40,241 bases of DNA from an uncultured Bacilli bacterium. GTDB lineage: Bacteria; Bacillota_I; Bacilli_A; RF39; UBA660. Below are positions 34,371 through 40,241 of the stretch, in pieces (position 1 is the stretch's first letter; each line of letters starts with the position of its first letter). Under the pieces are notes generated by a model. The model was not told the DNA's origin. It saw only the letters and a program-made list of their open reading frames with translations, and searched no databases. The position numbers and the translations under genes were made by a program. The stretch is from positions 1 to 40,241 of the forward strand of contig CALVSW010000011.1 in the NCBI GenBank assembly GCA_944359625.1. Direction: 5' to 3'.

Positions 34371-35156
34371 ATGCAAAAAAGAAAATTTAATGAATTTATG
34401 AAAAGATATGATAAATTTGAAAAGAATAATTTACCAACACCATTTTGGGATGAAGAAAGACAAACCTTAGAATATGTAAATATTGGTAATAGAAAAAACA
34501 TATATAACTTTGATAATATTGATAATAAAGTTAAAGTTTATAGTAATTTAACTAGTGCATTAGAAGATTTAGTCGATATTAGTTTTTATTATCCTTTTTA
34601 TGCTAAATATCAAGATCTTACTAAAAATGGAAATAAATTTGTTGTTGGAAATACTCATACTCATTCATTTGAAAATGTTGTTCAATCTCTTTATGAAAGT
34701 CCCGAATCTTTTTATATATCTAGTGAAAATGAAGAATTTTATAGTAAACAAGAACTTAGATATTTAAAAAAATTACAAAAATATTTATTATTTATTGGTC
34801 TAAAAGATATAAAAACTAATAAAGAACCTATATCAAGATATAGGAATAAATTACATGAAAAATATAAAAATGCTTATATAATTTCTTTAAATAGTGAACT
34901 ATTAAATGATATTTTAAATGGTAAAATTAATTTTATTGTTTATAAATGGTATAGTGGTTATAAAGAAAATAAATATGGTAAGAACGAATATCAATGTTTA
35001 ATTACTGATAAAGAATATAATTTTAAGTTATTTATAGAATATACATATACTGAAATAAAATTATATAAAGATATAAAAGATTTATACCATATGGATAATA
35101 TTAATGATACTAACAAAGTTATAGTTAAATACTTTCATATAATAGAAAAGTACTAA
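34371..35156 (+). CDS. Unrecognised soluble protein (261 aa)
   Basis: No signal peptide or membrane helix and no family that I recognise. It is rich in Tyr, Lys, Asn and Phe. The middle contains NTHTHSFENVVQSLYESPES and a helix-rich KQELRYLKKLQKYLLFIGLK; the end looks like beta strands (FIVYKWYSGYKENKYG, YQCLITDKEYNFKLFIEYTY). ATG 34371 is preferred over GTG 34362 and ATG 34365, with CGTGATG upstream. The gene stands alone, followed by a 257-base gap with no gene that ends in the sepF promoter. Its low-complexity composition could mask a known fold. Confidence 0.6.
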   Translation: MQKRKFNEFMKRYDKFEKNNLPTPFWDEERQTLEYVNIGNRKNIYNFDNIDNKVKVYSNLTSALEDLVDISFYYPFYAKYQDLTKNGNKFVVGNTHTHSFENVVQSLYESPESFYISSENEEFYSKQELRYLKKLQKYLLFIGLKDIKTNKEPISRYRNKLHEKYKNAYIISLNSELLNDILNGKINFIVYKWYSGYKENKYGKNEYQCLITDKEYNFKLFIEYTYTEIKLYKDIKDLYHMDNINDTNKVIVKYFHIIEKY

Positions 35157-35353
35157 TTTAATAAATTATTGTTAAATTCTAAAAAATTTGTACTATTTAC
35201 GATAAAGTTTATTTACAAGAATACATTTCTAAGATTTATTTATGAAAATAAAGTAGAATAATCTAGATTAATAAAAAATTAGTTAAAATTAATAAAAAGG
35301 CTTTTCAAAATTTTTTAAAATATGGTATTATATATAAGCAACAGAAAAAGTAA

Positions 35354-35382
35354 TTGCCAAAAATGTTTATTTTAGGTATAAT
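35354..35382 (+). promoter_or_regulatory. SigA promoter of sepF-divIVA
   Basis: TTGCCA (35354-35359), 17-base spacer, TATAAT (35377-35382). Transcription starts near 35389, followed by ATAAGGAG and the sepF ATG. A further -10-like TGGTATTAT lies at about 35325-35333. Confidence 0.7.
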
Positions 35383-35413
35383 AAAAAGAGTTAGAAGATA
35401 AGGAGAATTTAAT

Positions 35414-35818
35414 ATGGCTTTGAATTTAAAAAAAATGATGGGCTTAGATGATGAAGAGTCTAAATTAGGTACTGAAGATGAATATTATACTACAACAATT
35501 AATGAAGCAACTGGTGGGGATAGTGCTGGTGCTAAAATGATTCTCTTAGAACCACGTGCTTATTCAGAATCACAACAGATTGCTGATCATTTAAAAAAAC
35601 GTAATAGTGTTGTTGTTAATCTTAAAAGAGTTACTTCTGATCAAGCTAAACGTATAATAGATTTTTTAAGTGGTTGCGTTTATGCAATTGGCGGAACTAT
35701 GCAAAAAGTTGGTGTTGGAATTTATTTATGTGCGCCAAAGAATGTTAATGTTCAAGGAAAAATTACAGAAGATTCTAATGTAGCTTCTGAAGAAATTGAA
35801 GAAGAGATAAAGTGGTAA
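35414..35818 (+). CDS. sepF: Cell division protein SepF
   Basis: Membrane-tethering partner of FtsZ that arcs FtsZ filaments at the septum. The 134-residue product has the amphipathic N-terminus [10 protein letters not shown], an acidic linker (about 13-40) and the SepF fold with [28 protein letters not shown] and [17 protein letters not shown]. The length is normal. It precedes divIVA by 26 bases; in Bacillus sepF and divIVA are also close, with ylmG and ylmH between, which are absent here. Confidence 0.95.
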   Translation: MALNLKKMMGLDDEESKLGTEDEYYTTTINEATGGDSAGAKMILLEPRAYSESQQIADHLKKRNSVVVNLKRVTSDQAKRIIDFLSGCVYAIGGTMQKVGVGIYLCAPKNVNVQGKITEDSNVASEEIEEEIKW

Positions 35819-35844
35819 GTAATAGTTAAACGAGGTGGAGGCTT

Positions 35845-36276
35845 ATGCCAGGCAAATTTAAAACAACTATAAAGGGGTATAGTATTAGTGAAGTAAATAG
35901 TTTTGTTGATAAGGTTACAGCAGAGTATGAAGCTTTATTAGAAAAATTAAAAGTGAGTGATGAAGAAAATAAGAAGTTGAAATTAGAATTAGAAAAGTAT
36001 TCTAATATTGAGACTTCTTTAAAAAACGCTTTAGTAATAGCTGATGAAACAAATCGTAATTTACGCAAGCTTACTACTGATGAATCTTCTCAAATTCTTG
36101 AAGATGCTAAAAAGAATGCTTCAAGAATAGTTAATGACGCTTTAATTAAGGCTGATAAGATTGAAGCGGAAGCTGAAAATTTAAAACGTAATGTAGATAT
36201 TTATAAGAGAAGAATGAAACAAATGTTAAGTGAACAATTAGAAGTAGTTGATAAAATAACAGATATAGAGTACTAG
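35845..36276 (+). CDS. divIVA: Cell division/polar protein DivIVA
   Basis: Coiled-coil protein that marks curved membranes at septa and poles and, in spore formers, helps anchor the chromosome. The 143-residue product has the lipid-binding N-terminal domain (FKTTIKGYSISEVNSFVDKV) and two coiled-coil segments ending KRRMKQMLSEQLEVVDKI. AGGTGGAGG precedes the ATG. It is shorter than in many relatives but keeps both regions. A terminator follows directly. Confidence 0.92.
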   Translation: MPGKFKTTIKGYSISEVNSFVDKVTAEYEALLEKLKVSDEENKKLKLELEKYSNIETSLKNALVIADETNRNLRKLTTDESSQILEDAKKNASRIVNDALIKADKIEAEAENLKRNVDIYKRRMKQMLSEQLEVVDKITDIEY

Positions 36277-36292
36277 AAATAGTATTTTTTTT
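36271..36292 (+). terminator. Terminator after divIVA
   Basis: TACTA (36271-36275), GAAA loop, TAGTA (36280-36284), then a run of T. The upstream arm includes the divIVA stop codon. Confidence 0.7.
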
Positions 36293-36314
36293 ATATTATT
36301 AAATAGGTGATAAG

Positions 36315-37010
36315 ATGCTTGAATTACTTACTTCATTAATAAAAGGACTTATCTTTTTTACTGGTAGTTATTCTAATACTGTTTTTCTAGATCCTTTATC
36401 TAGGGAAGAGGAAGAAAAATACATAAAATTATTAGAAGAAAATGATACTAATGCTAGAAATAAGTTAATCGAACATAATTTAAGATTAGTAGCTCATATA
36501 GTTAAGAAGTTTGATAATAATATTAATGATTCTGATGACTTAATAAGTATTGGTACGATTGGATTAATAAAAGGTATTGATTCTTATAAAAGTGATAAAA
36601 ATATTAGGCTTACTACTTATGTCGCAAGATGTATTGAAAATGAAATATTAATGTATTATCGTAGTATAAAAAAATATCAAAACACAGTATCCTTAAATGA
36701 TTCTATTGGGTATGATAAAGATGGTAATAAAATAATGTTAATTGATGTTTTAAAGGATAATCATAAATCTTTAGAAGAATCTTTAGCCTTAAAAGAAAAT
36801 ATTAATTTAATTAATAAATATTTAGGAAAATTAAATAGTCGAGAACAAGAAATAATTATTAAAAGATATGGATTAAATAATAAAAAAGCAATGACTCAAA
36901 AAGAGATTGCTAAAAATATGCATATATCAAGAAGTTATGTCTCAAGAATAGAAAAACGCGCTATTAGTAAAATTTTAAAAGAATTTATTAAGAATAAAAA
37001 GATAAATTAG
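36315..37010 (+). CDS. sigK: Pro-sigma-K, late mother-cell sporulation sigma factor
   Basis: RNA polymerase sigma factor, 231 residues. The sequence IEHNLRLVAHIVKKFDNN with ISIGTIGLIKGIDSYKSDK and TTYVARCIENEILMYYR is characteristic of sigma-K (regions 2.1-2.4). Region 4 ends with QKEIAKNMHISRSYVSRIEK. A hydrophobic N-terminal pro-sequence (MLELLTSLIKGLIFFTGS) lines up with B. subtilis pro-sigma-K, with the presumed SpoIVFB cleavage Ser18-Tyr19 before YSNTVFLDPLS. The frame is uninterrupted, so no skin-type element splits it. Sigma-E would be needed for transcription; no clear sigma-E site is visible, though AGGTGATAAG precedes the ATG. Confidence 0.9.
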   Translation: MLELLTSLIKGLIFFTGSYSNTVFLDPLSREEEEKYIKLLEENDTNARNKLIEHNLRLVAHIVKKFDNNINDSDDLISIGTIGLIKGIDSYKSDKNIRLTTYVARCIENEILMYYRSIKKYQNTVSLNDSIGYDKDGNKIMLIDVLKDNHKSLEESLALKENINLINKYLGKLNSREQEIIIKRYGLNNKKAMTQKEIAKNMHISRSYVSRIEKRAISKILKEFIKNKKIN

Positions 37011-37011
37011 T

Positions 37012-37467
37012 TTATTCACAAGTAGCACCATTTTCTTTTAAACTAGATATTACTTTATCTAAAGATGTATCTTTATCACTTAAATCTAATCCTAAAGTTT
37101 TTAAAAGAGTTGGATCAGCTTTATCAACATCTATATCAAGTACGAAATCAACAGTATCATTAATATCAACACTAAAATTAATTCCTTCCATATTATCCTT
37201 ACTTAAATCCATATTATCTAAAATTGATTCTTCTAAACTTTGCTTTTGTTCATCAGTTAATTCATTTAATTCATTAGCATCTATAAGTTCTTTAGCAAAT
37301 ATTATTCTAATTTTTAATTGATCTATATTATTATTATCTTTAGCAATAAATTCTATTTCTTGGGACATATATTGATCTTGATTTAAAGAACACTTTCTAA
37401 CTTGTTTTTTGCCACAACCACTAAGTAATAAAATTGTGAATAAAAGTAAAACTAATTTCTTATTCAT
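37012..37467 (-). CDS. Putative lipoprotein, DUF1307/YehR-like
   Basis: A 151-residue exported protein with a lipobox (LLSGC, Cys18) after a short signal sequence, then GKKQVRKC and an acidic domain of helices and strands with a closing Cys (ENGATCE). The size, the lipobox and the N-terminal Cys followed by a strand-rich region resemble the YehR/DUF1307 lipoproteins, but the match is by general layout. It is transcribed towards sigK, tail to tail, with one base between the stops. AGGTGTATT precedes its start. Confidence 0.6.
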   Translation of the reverse strand: MNKKLVLLLFTILLLSGCGKKQVRKCSLNQDQYMSQEIEFIAKDNNNIDQLKIRIIFAKELIDANELNELTDEQKQSLEESILDNMDLSKDNMEGINFSVDINDTVDFVLDIDVDKADPTLLKTLGLDLSDKDTSLDKVISSLKENGATCE

Positions 37468-37525
37468 AATACACCTCGATATTATTATAACATAAGTTAT
37501 CTATTTTATTATACAATTATCATAC

Positions 37526-37552
37526 ACAAAAAAATAATTAATCCATAAAATA
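37526..37552 (+). promoter_or_regulatory. Sigma-K-like promoter for the YjcZ-type gene
   Basis: AC (37526-37527), a 16-base spacer and CATAAAATA (37544-37552), which fits the sigma-K -10 CATANNNTA exactly. A start near 37560 lies a few bases before AAAGGAGG. The region is AT-rich, so chance matches are possible, but placement and downstream gene type agree. Confidence 0.5.
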
Positions 37553-37582
37553 TATTGAATATATAAAAAGGAGGAATGATTT

Positions 37583-37672
37583 ATGAATAATGGTGCATGT
37601 GGCTGCATGGGACCTGCTATCATCTTAGTGTTATTTATCTTACTTATAATCATTGTTGGAGCTTTTATCTAG
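37583..37672 (+). CDS. YjcZ-type sporulation microprotein (29 aa)
   Basis: A 29-residue peptide with a Gly/Cys front (MNNGACGCMGP) and one hydrophobic helix ending IVGAFI. This is the layout of the YjcZ family, tiny hydrophobic sporulation peptides with a Gly/Cys-rich start and a helix of Ile, Leu, Val and Phe. AAAGGAGG lies at good spacing, and a sigma-K-like promoter precedes it, close to sigK. Its TAG stop is directly followed by the ATG of a second small membrane peptide. Confidence 0.75.
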   Translation: MNNGACGCMGPAIILVLFILLIIIVGAFI

Positions 37673-37759
37673 ATGAAGAAAGAAAAAAATAATTATCTTT
37701 TTATCATAATTTTATATATTTTACTAGCAATAGTACTTAGTAGTTTTATTTTTTATTAA
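37673..37759 (+). CDS. Second small membrane peptide (28 aa)
   Basis: Begins immediately after the stop of the YjcZ-type gene (TAG-ATG), with MKKEKNN followed by a single hydrophobic helix ending FIFY. There is no ribosome site of its own beyond the preceding coding sequence, so translation would depend on re-initiation. A terminator overlaps its stop. No family is recognised; the tandem arrangement suggests a spore-membrane peptide pair. Confidence 0.5.
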   Translation: MKKEKNNYLFIIILYILLAIVLSSFIFY

Positions 37760-37777
37760 AGGGGAAACCCTTTTTTT
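37758..37777 (+). terminator. Terminator of the small peptide operon
   Basis: AAAGGG (37758-37763), GAAA loop, CCCTTT (37768-37773) and further T. It closes the two-peptide transcript. Confidence 0.75.
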
Positions 37778-37822
37778 AATGCAAAAATTAATATTTTATT
37801 ATATAATTAAGATGGTGATAGT

Positions 37823-40069
37823 ATGGCTAAGAAAAAGAAGAAAAGACAAGATGAAGATAAAAATACTGGTTATAGTGTAGAGTTAACTGGCTTAGTTCTT
37901 GTTTTAATTGGCTTAATTGGCTTTGGCTTTGGAATTGTTGGAGCTTTTATTAAAAAGTTTGCTATGTTTTTAGTTGGAGAATGGTGGCCTATAATTTTAG
38001 GCTTATTAATTTTTCTAGGATTAATGATGTTAATAAATCGTAAATTACCAAAGTTTTTTTCATCTAAATTAGTAGGATTTTATATTATTTTTGCCGTTAT
38101 TTTAGTTTTATCTCATTATGCTTTTATTAAAACTAATATTACTTTAACAACTGTTTTAACAGCTACAAAAGATAATTATATGGAAAGAATTGCCACCATT
38201 AATGGAACTGGTCCTATTCTTGCAAGTGGTCAATCTTCGATTAGTATTGGGGGAGGATTTATTGGGGCTTTACTTTCTGGAGCCTTAGTTCAATTATTTA
38301 GTTTAGTTGGTACTTTAATTGTTATTGCTATATCTGCTATATTTGGTTTAGTATTACAATTTAATATTAATCTTGGTGAAATTTTAACTAATATCAAAGA
38401 TTTCTTTACATCTAAAGAAGATGATGATGGTGATGAGGAAGAAGACTCTGAAGATGAAGAAAAAGAAGAAGATAATGATGATAATAAAGTTGTAATATCA
38501 AGTGTTGCTGAACTTAAAAATTTAAATAATAATAAAGAAAATGTTGAAGTAAAGGAAATACCTATTACTACAGGAGAAATACCAGCTCCTACAAGGGTAG
38601 AAGAAAAATTTGTAGTAGTTCCTAATGTTGATTATAAGTTACCTAAGATAGATATTTTAGATTTGCCTAAAAAAGATGGTAAGACTAATTCAACTGAATT
38701 TATTCGTAGTAATAAAAATATTTTAGAAAGAGTATTATCAGAGTTTGGTATTAATGGTAAAGTAGTAGAGATACATGTAGGACCCGCTGTAACGCAATAT
38801 GAAGTTCATATACCAGCAGGAACTAAATTAAGTAGAATAGTATCTTTAGATAAAGAAATAGCGCTTGCTATGGCTGCCAAATCAATTAAAATTGAAGCTC
38901 CTATTCCTGGAAAGAATACTGTAGGAATTGAAGTTCCAAATCCTGTAATTGCTGCTGTTAAAATAAGAGAAGTACTTGGTAATATTCCTAGTAATCAGAT
39001 GAATGCTAAAATATTAGTCGCTCTTGGTAAAGATATAATGGGCCGTGTACAAACTGCTGATATAACTAAAATGCCTCATTTATTAGTAGCTGGTTCAACT
39101 GGTAGTGGTAAATCAGTTTGTATTAATTCTTTTATTGCTAGTATATTAATGCGTTATCGTCCAGATGAAGTTAAATTATTATTAGTAGATCCTAAAAAAG
39201 TAGAATTATCTAATTATAATGGAGTTCCTCATCTATTATGTCCCGTTGTAACTAACCCTAAAAAAGCTTCCTTAGCACTTCAAAGACTAGTTCAAGAAAT
39301 GGAACATCGTTATGATATCTTTGAAGAAGAAGGAGTTAAAAATATTGGCAGTTATAATGAATTAATCGATAAAAAGAATTTAGCTGGTGAGTCTTTAAAA
39401 CATATGACTTATATTGTTATTATTATCGATGAATTAGCAGATTTAATGATGGTAGCTTCTAAAGAAGTAGAGGATTCTATTATGCGTATTACGCAAATGG
39501 CAAGAGCAGCAGGGATTCATTTAATTGTTGCTACTCAAAGACCATCAACTGATGTTATTACCGGTGTAGTAAAGGCTAATATTCCTTCTAGAATATCTTT
39601 TGCTGTATCTAGTCAGATTGATTCTAGAACTATTCTTGATTGTGCAGGTGCTGAAAAGTTACTTGGGAAAGGTGATATGCTTTATTTACCTATGGGAGAA
39701 AGTGCTCCAATTCGTATTCAAGGATGTTTTATATCTGATGATGAGATTAGAAGATTAATTGAATATGTTTGTAATGAACAAAAAGCTAGTTATGATGAAA
39801 AGCTAACGGCACCAACTCCAGAAGAGGTTAAAGAAGTAAATGGAGAGACCGAAGAATATGAAGATCCTTTATATGATCAAATAGTAGAATTTGCTATATC
39901 TACTGGTAAAGTATCAGCTTCTTTATTGCAAAGACGTTTCCGTCTAGGATATAATCGTGCTGCCAGAGTAGTTGATTTATTAGAAGAACGCGGAATAGTA
40001 GGCCCACAAAATGGTTCTAAACCACGTGAAGTATTAGTTAAATTAGAAAATAAAAATCATGAAGATTAA
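37823..40069 (+). CDS. ftsK: DNA translocase FtsK/SpoIIIE
   Basis: Septal DNA pump that clears chromosome from the closing septum and, in spore formers, moves the forespore chromosome. The 748-residue product has four membrane helices in the first 190 residues, a very acidic linker (about 195-220), then the RecA-like motor with Walker A GSTGSGKS (424-431) and Walker B IIIDELADLM (Asp536-Glu537). A C-terminal gamma winged-helix domain ends LLQRRFRLGYNRAARVVDLLEERG. The length and layout match SpoIIIE. GATGGTGAT precedes the ATG. Proximity to sigK fits a sporulation role, but a general division role is equally possible. Confidence 0.93.
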   Translation: MAKKKKKRQDEDKNTGYSVELTGLVLVLIGLIGFGFGIVGAFIKKFAMFLVGEWWPIILGLLIFLGLMMLINRKLPKFFSSKLVGFYIIFAVILVLSHYAFIKTNITLTTVLTATKDNYMERIATINGTGPILASGQSSISIGGGFIGALLSGALVQLFSLVGTLIVIAISAIFGLVLQFNINLGEILTNIKDFFTSKEDDDGDEEEDSEDEEKEEDNDDNKVVISSVAELKNLNNNKENVEVKEIPITTGEIPAPTRVEEKFVVVPNVDYKLPKIDILDLPKKDGKTNSTEFIRSNKNILERVLSEFGINGKVVEIHVGPAVTQYEVHIPAGTKLSRIVSLDKEIALAMAAKSIKIEAPIPGKNTVGIEVPNPVIAAVKIREVLGNIPSNQMNAKILVALGKDIMGRVQTADITKMPHLLVAGSTGSGKSVCINSFIASILMRYRPDEVKLLLVDPKKVELSNYNGVPHLLCPVVTNPKKASLALQRLVQEMEHRYDIFEEEGVKNIGSYNELIDKKNLAGESLKHMTYIVIIIDELADLMMVASKEVEDSIMRITQMARAAGIHLIVATQRPSTDVITGVVKANIPSRISFAVSSQIDSRTILDCAGAEKLLGKGDMLYLPMGESAPIRIQGCFISDDEIRRLIEYVCNEQKASYDEKLTAPTPEEVKEVNGETEEYEDPLYDQIVEFAISTGKVSASLLQRRFRLGYNRAARVVDLLEERGIVGPQNGSKPREVLVKLENKNHED

Positions 40070-40074
40070 TTTGA

Positions 40075-40130
40075 GACTACTGAAAAAATATACAAAGATT
40101 ACTGTAAAGTATATCAGTAGTCTTTTTATT
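40075..40130 (+). terminator. Terminator after ftsK
   Basis: GACTACTGA (40075-40083) pairs with TCAGTAGTC (40114-40122), extended inside by ATATAC / GTATAT, followed by TTTTTATTTT. It could instead belong to the end of the insertion sequence that begins nearby. Confidence 0.7.
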
Positions 40131-40165
40131 TTGGTATAATATACATAAGAAAATGGTGGTAAAAT

Positions 40166-40241
40166 ATGCTAAAACAAAACAATCAAATGACATTTAATTT
40201 CAGTAAATATTCAGAGCTATATGATATACTAATTCCTCAAA
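40166..40241 (+). CDS. IS1182-type transposase, N-terminal part only
   Basis: The first 25 codons of a gene cut by the window edge. The sequence (MLKQNNQMTFNFSKYSELYD, then ILIPQ) matches the start of IS1182-family DDE transposases, which typically read Y-D-[IL]-V-P-K soon after the start. GGTGGT lies 5 bases upstream, and a TGGTATAAT extended -10 lies just before. The rest of the element, its inverted repeats and its integrity lie outside the window. Confidence 0.6.
   Translation, partial: MLKQNNQMTFNFSKYSELYDILIPQ
40166..40241 (+). mobile_element. Probable insertion sequence, left part (IS1182-like)
   Basis: Inferred from the transposase start only. Its left end must lie between the ftsK stop (40069) and 40166, and may include the hairpin at 40075-40122. 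Confidence 0.4.

Noticed and set aside
1..40241. Mycoplasma-type code (TGA as Trp)
   Set aside because: TGA ends several genes in ATGA overlaps (ylbL, prp, the gene at 17746), and Trp positions use TGG.
1..40241. CRISPR arrays, tRNA or rRNA genes
   Set aside because: No regularly spaced repeats and no cloverleaf or rRNA sequence were seen; the only tRNA-related element is the pheST T-box.

Overview
The window is a strongly AT-rich bacterial chromosome segment with dense, mostly co-directional genes. Short overlaps, purine-rich ribosome binding sites and extended -10 (TGnTATAAT) promoters are common. EzrA, SepF, DivIVA, HrcA with CIRCE sites, a T-box in front of pheST, Prp-processed L27 and a pro-sigma-K gene place it in Bacillota, most likely a low-GC gut-type member of Bacilli (RF39/Erysipelotrichales-like); the exact order cannot be fixed from this sequence. 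TGA acts as a stop in several ATGA overlaps, so the Mycoplasma code is not in use.

Layout. 0-3.7 kb (minus strand): phosphomannomutase, then an operon of a membrane thioredoxin, a CPBP protease and a metallophosphoesterase. 3.7-6.6 kb: two small CotF-like spore-coat genes, convergent ylbJ, then ylbL (PDZ-Lon protease) and an HD hydrolase. 6.7-9.3 kb: a signal-peptide/C-terminal-TM surface protein, a class D-like sortase and a VanZ-domain membrane protein. 9.4-10.4 kb: the L21 leader with rplU-prp-rpmA. 10.4-11.0 kb: a gene-free stretch with its own promoter and terminator, a candidate non-coding RNA. 11-13 kb: a large Cys-rich protein with a prepilin N-terminus. 13-14 kb: a transglutaminase-fold protein. 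14-19.3 kb: a Phe T-box, pheS, pheT and two unrecognised genes. 19.4-28.5 kb: two CIRCE-type operators, hrcA-grpE-dnaK, then tldD-tldE-pepF-dnaJ. 28.6-31 kb: two membrane-anchored proteins (one with a G5 domain), each followed by an intergenic copy of a C-terminal gene fragment. 31-35.2 kb: ezrA, cysteine desulfurase, rhodanese and an unknown gene. 35.4-40 kb: sepF, divIVA, sigK, a lipoprotein, two tiny membrane peptides (one YjcZ-like) and ftsK/spoIIIE. The window ends in the first codons of an IS1182-type transposase.

Two themes stand out. First, endospore formation: pro-sigma-K, a YjcZ-like peptide behind a sigma-K-like promoter, CotF-like proteins, YlbJ and a SpoIIIE-type translocase, together with the division proteins EzrA, SepF and DivIVA. 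Second, the cell surface: sortase, prepilin-like protein, G5 protein and a pair of gene fragments ending in GLRPVINL. One fragment carries a roughly 110-base GC-rich, adenine-poor segment between 6-base direct repeats. The other is the same fragment with exactly that 117-base segment missing, in frame. This resembles the variable region of a diversity-generating retroelement target or a recombining surface-protein cassette and is the most unusual signal in the window; no reverse transcriptase or template lies inside it.
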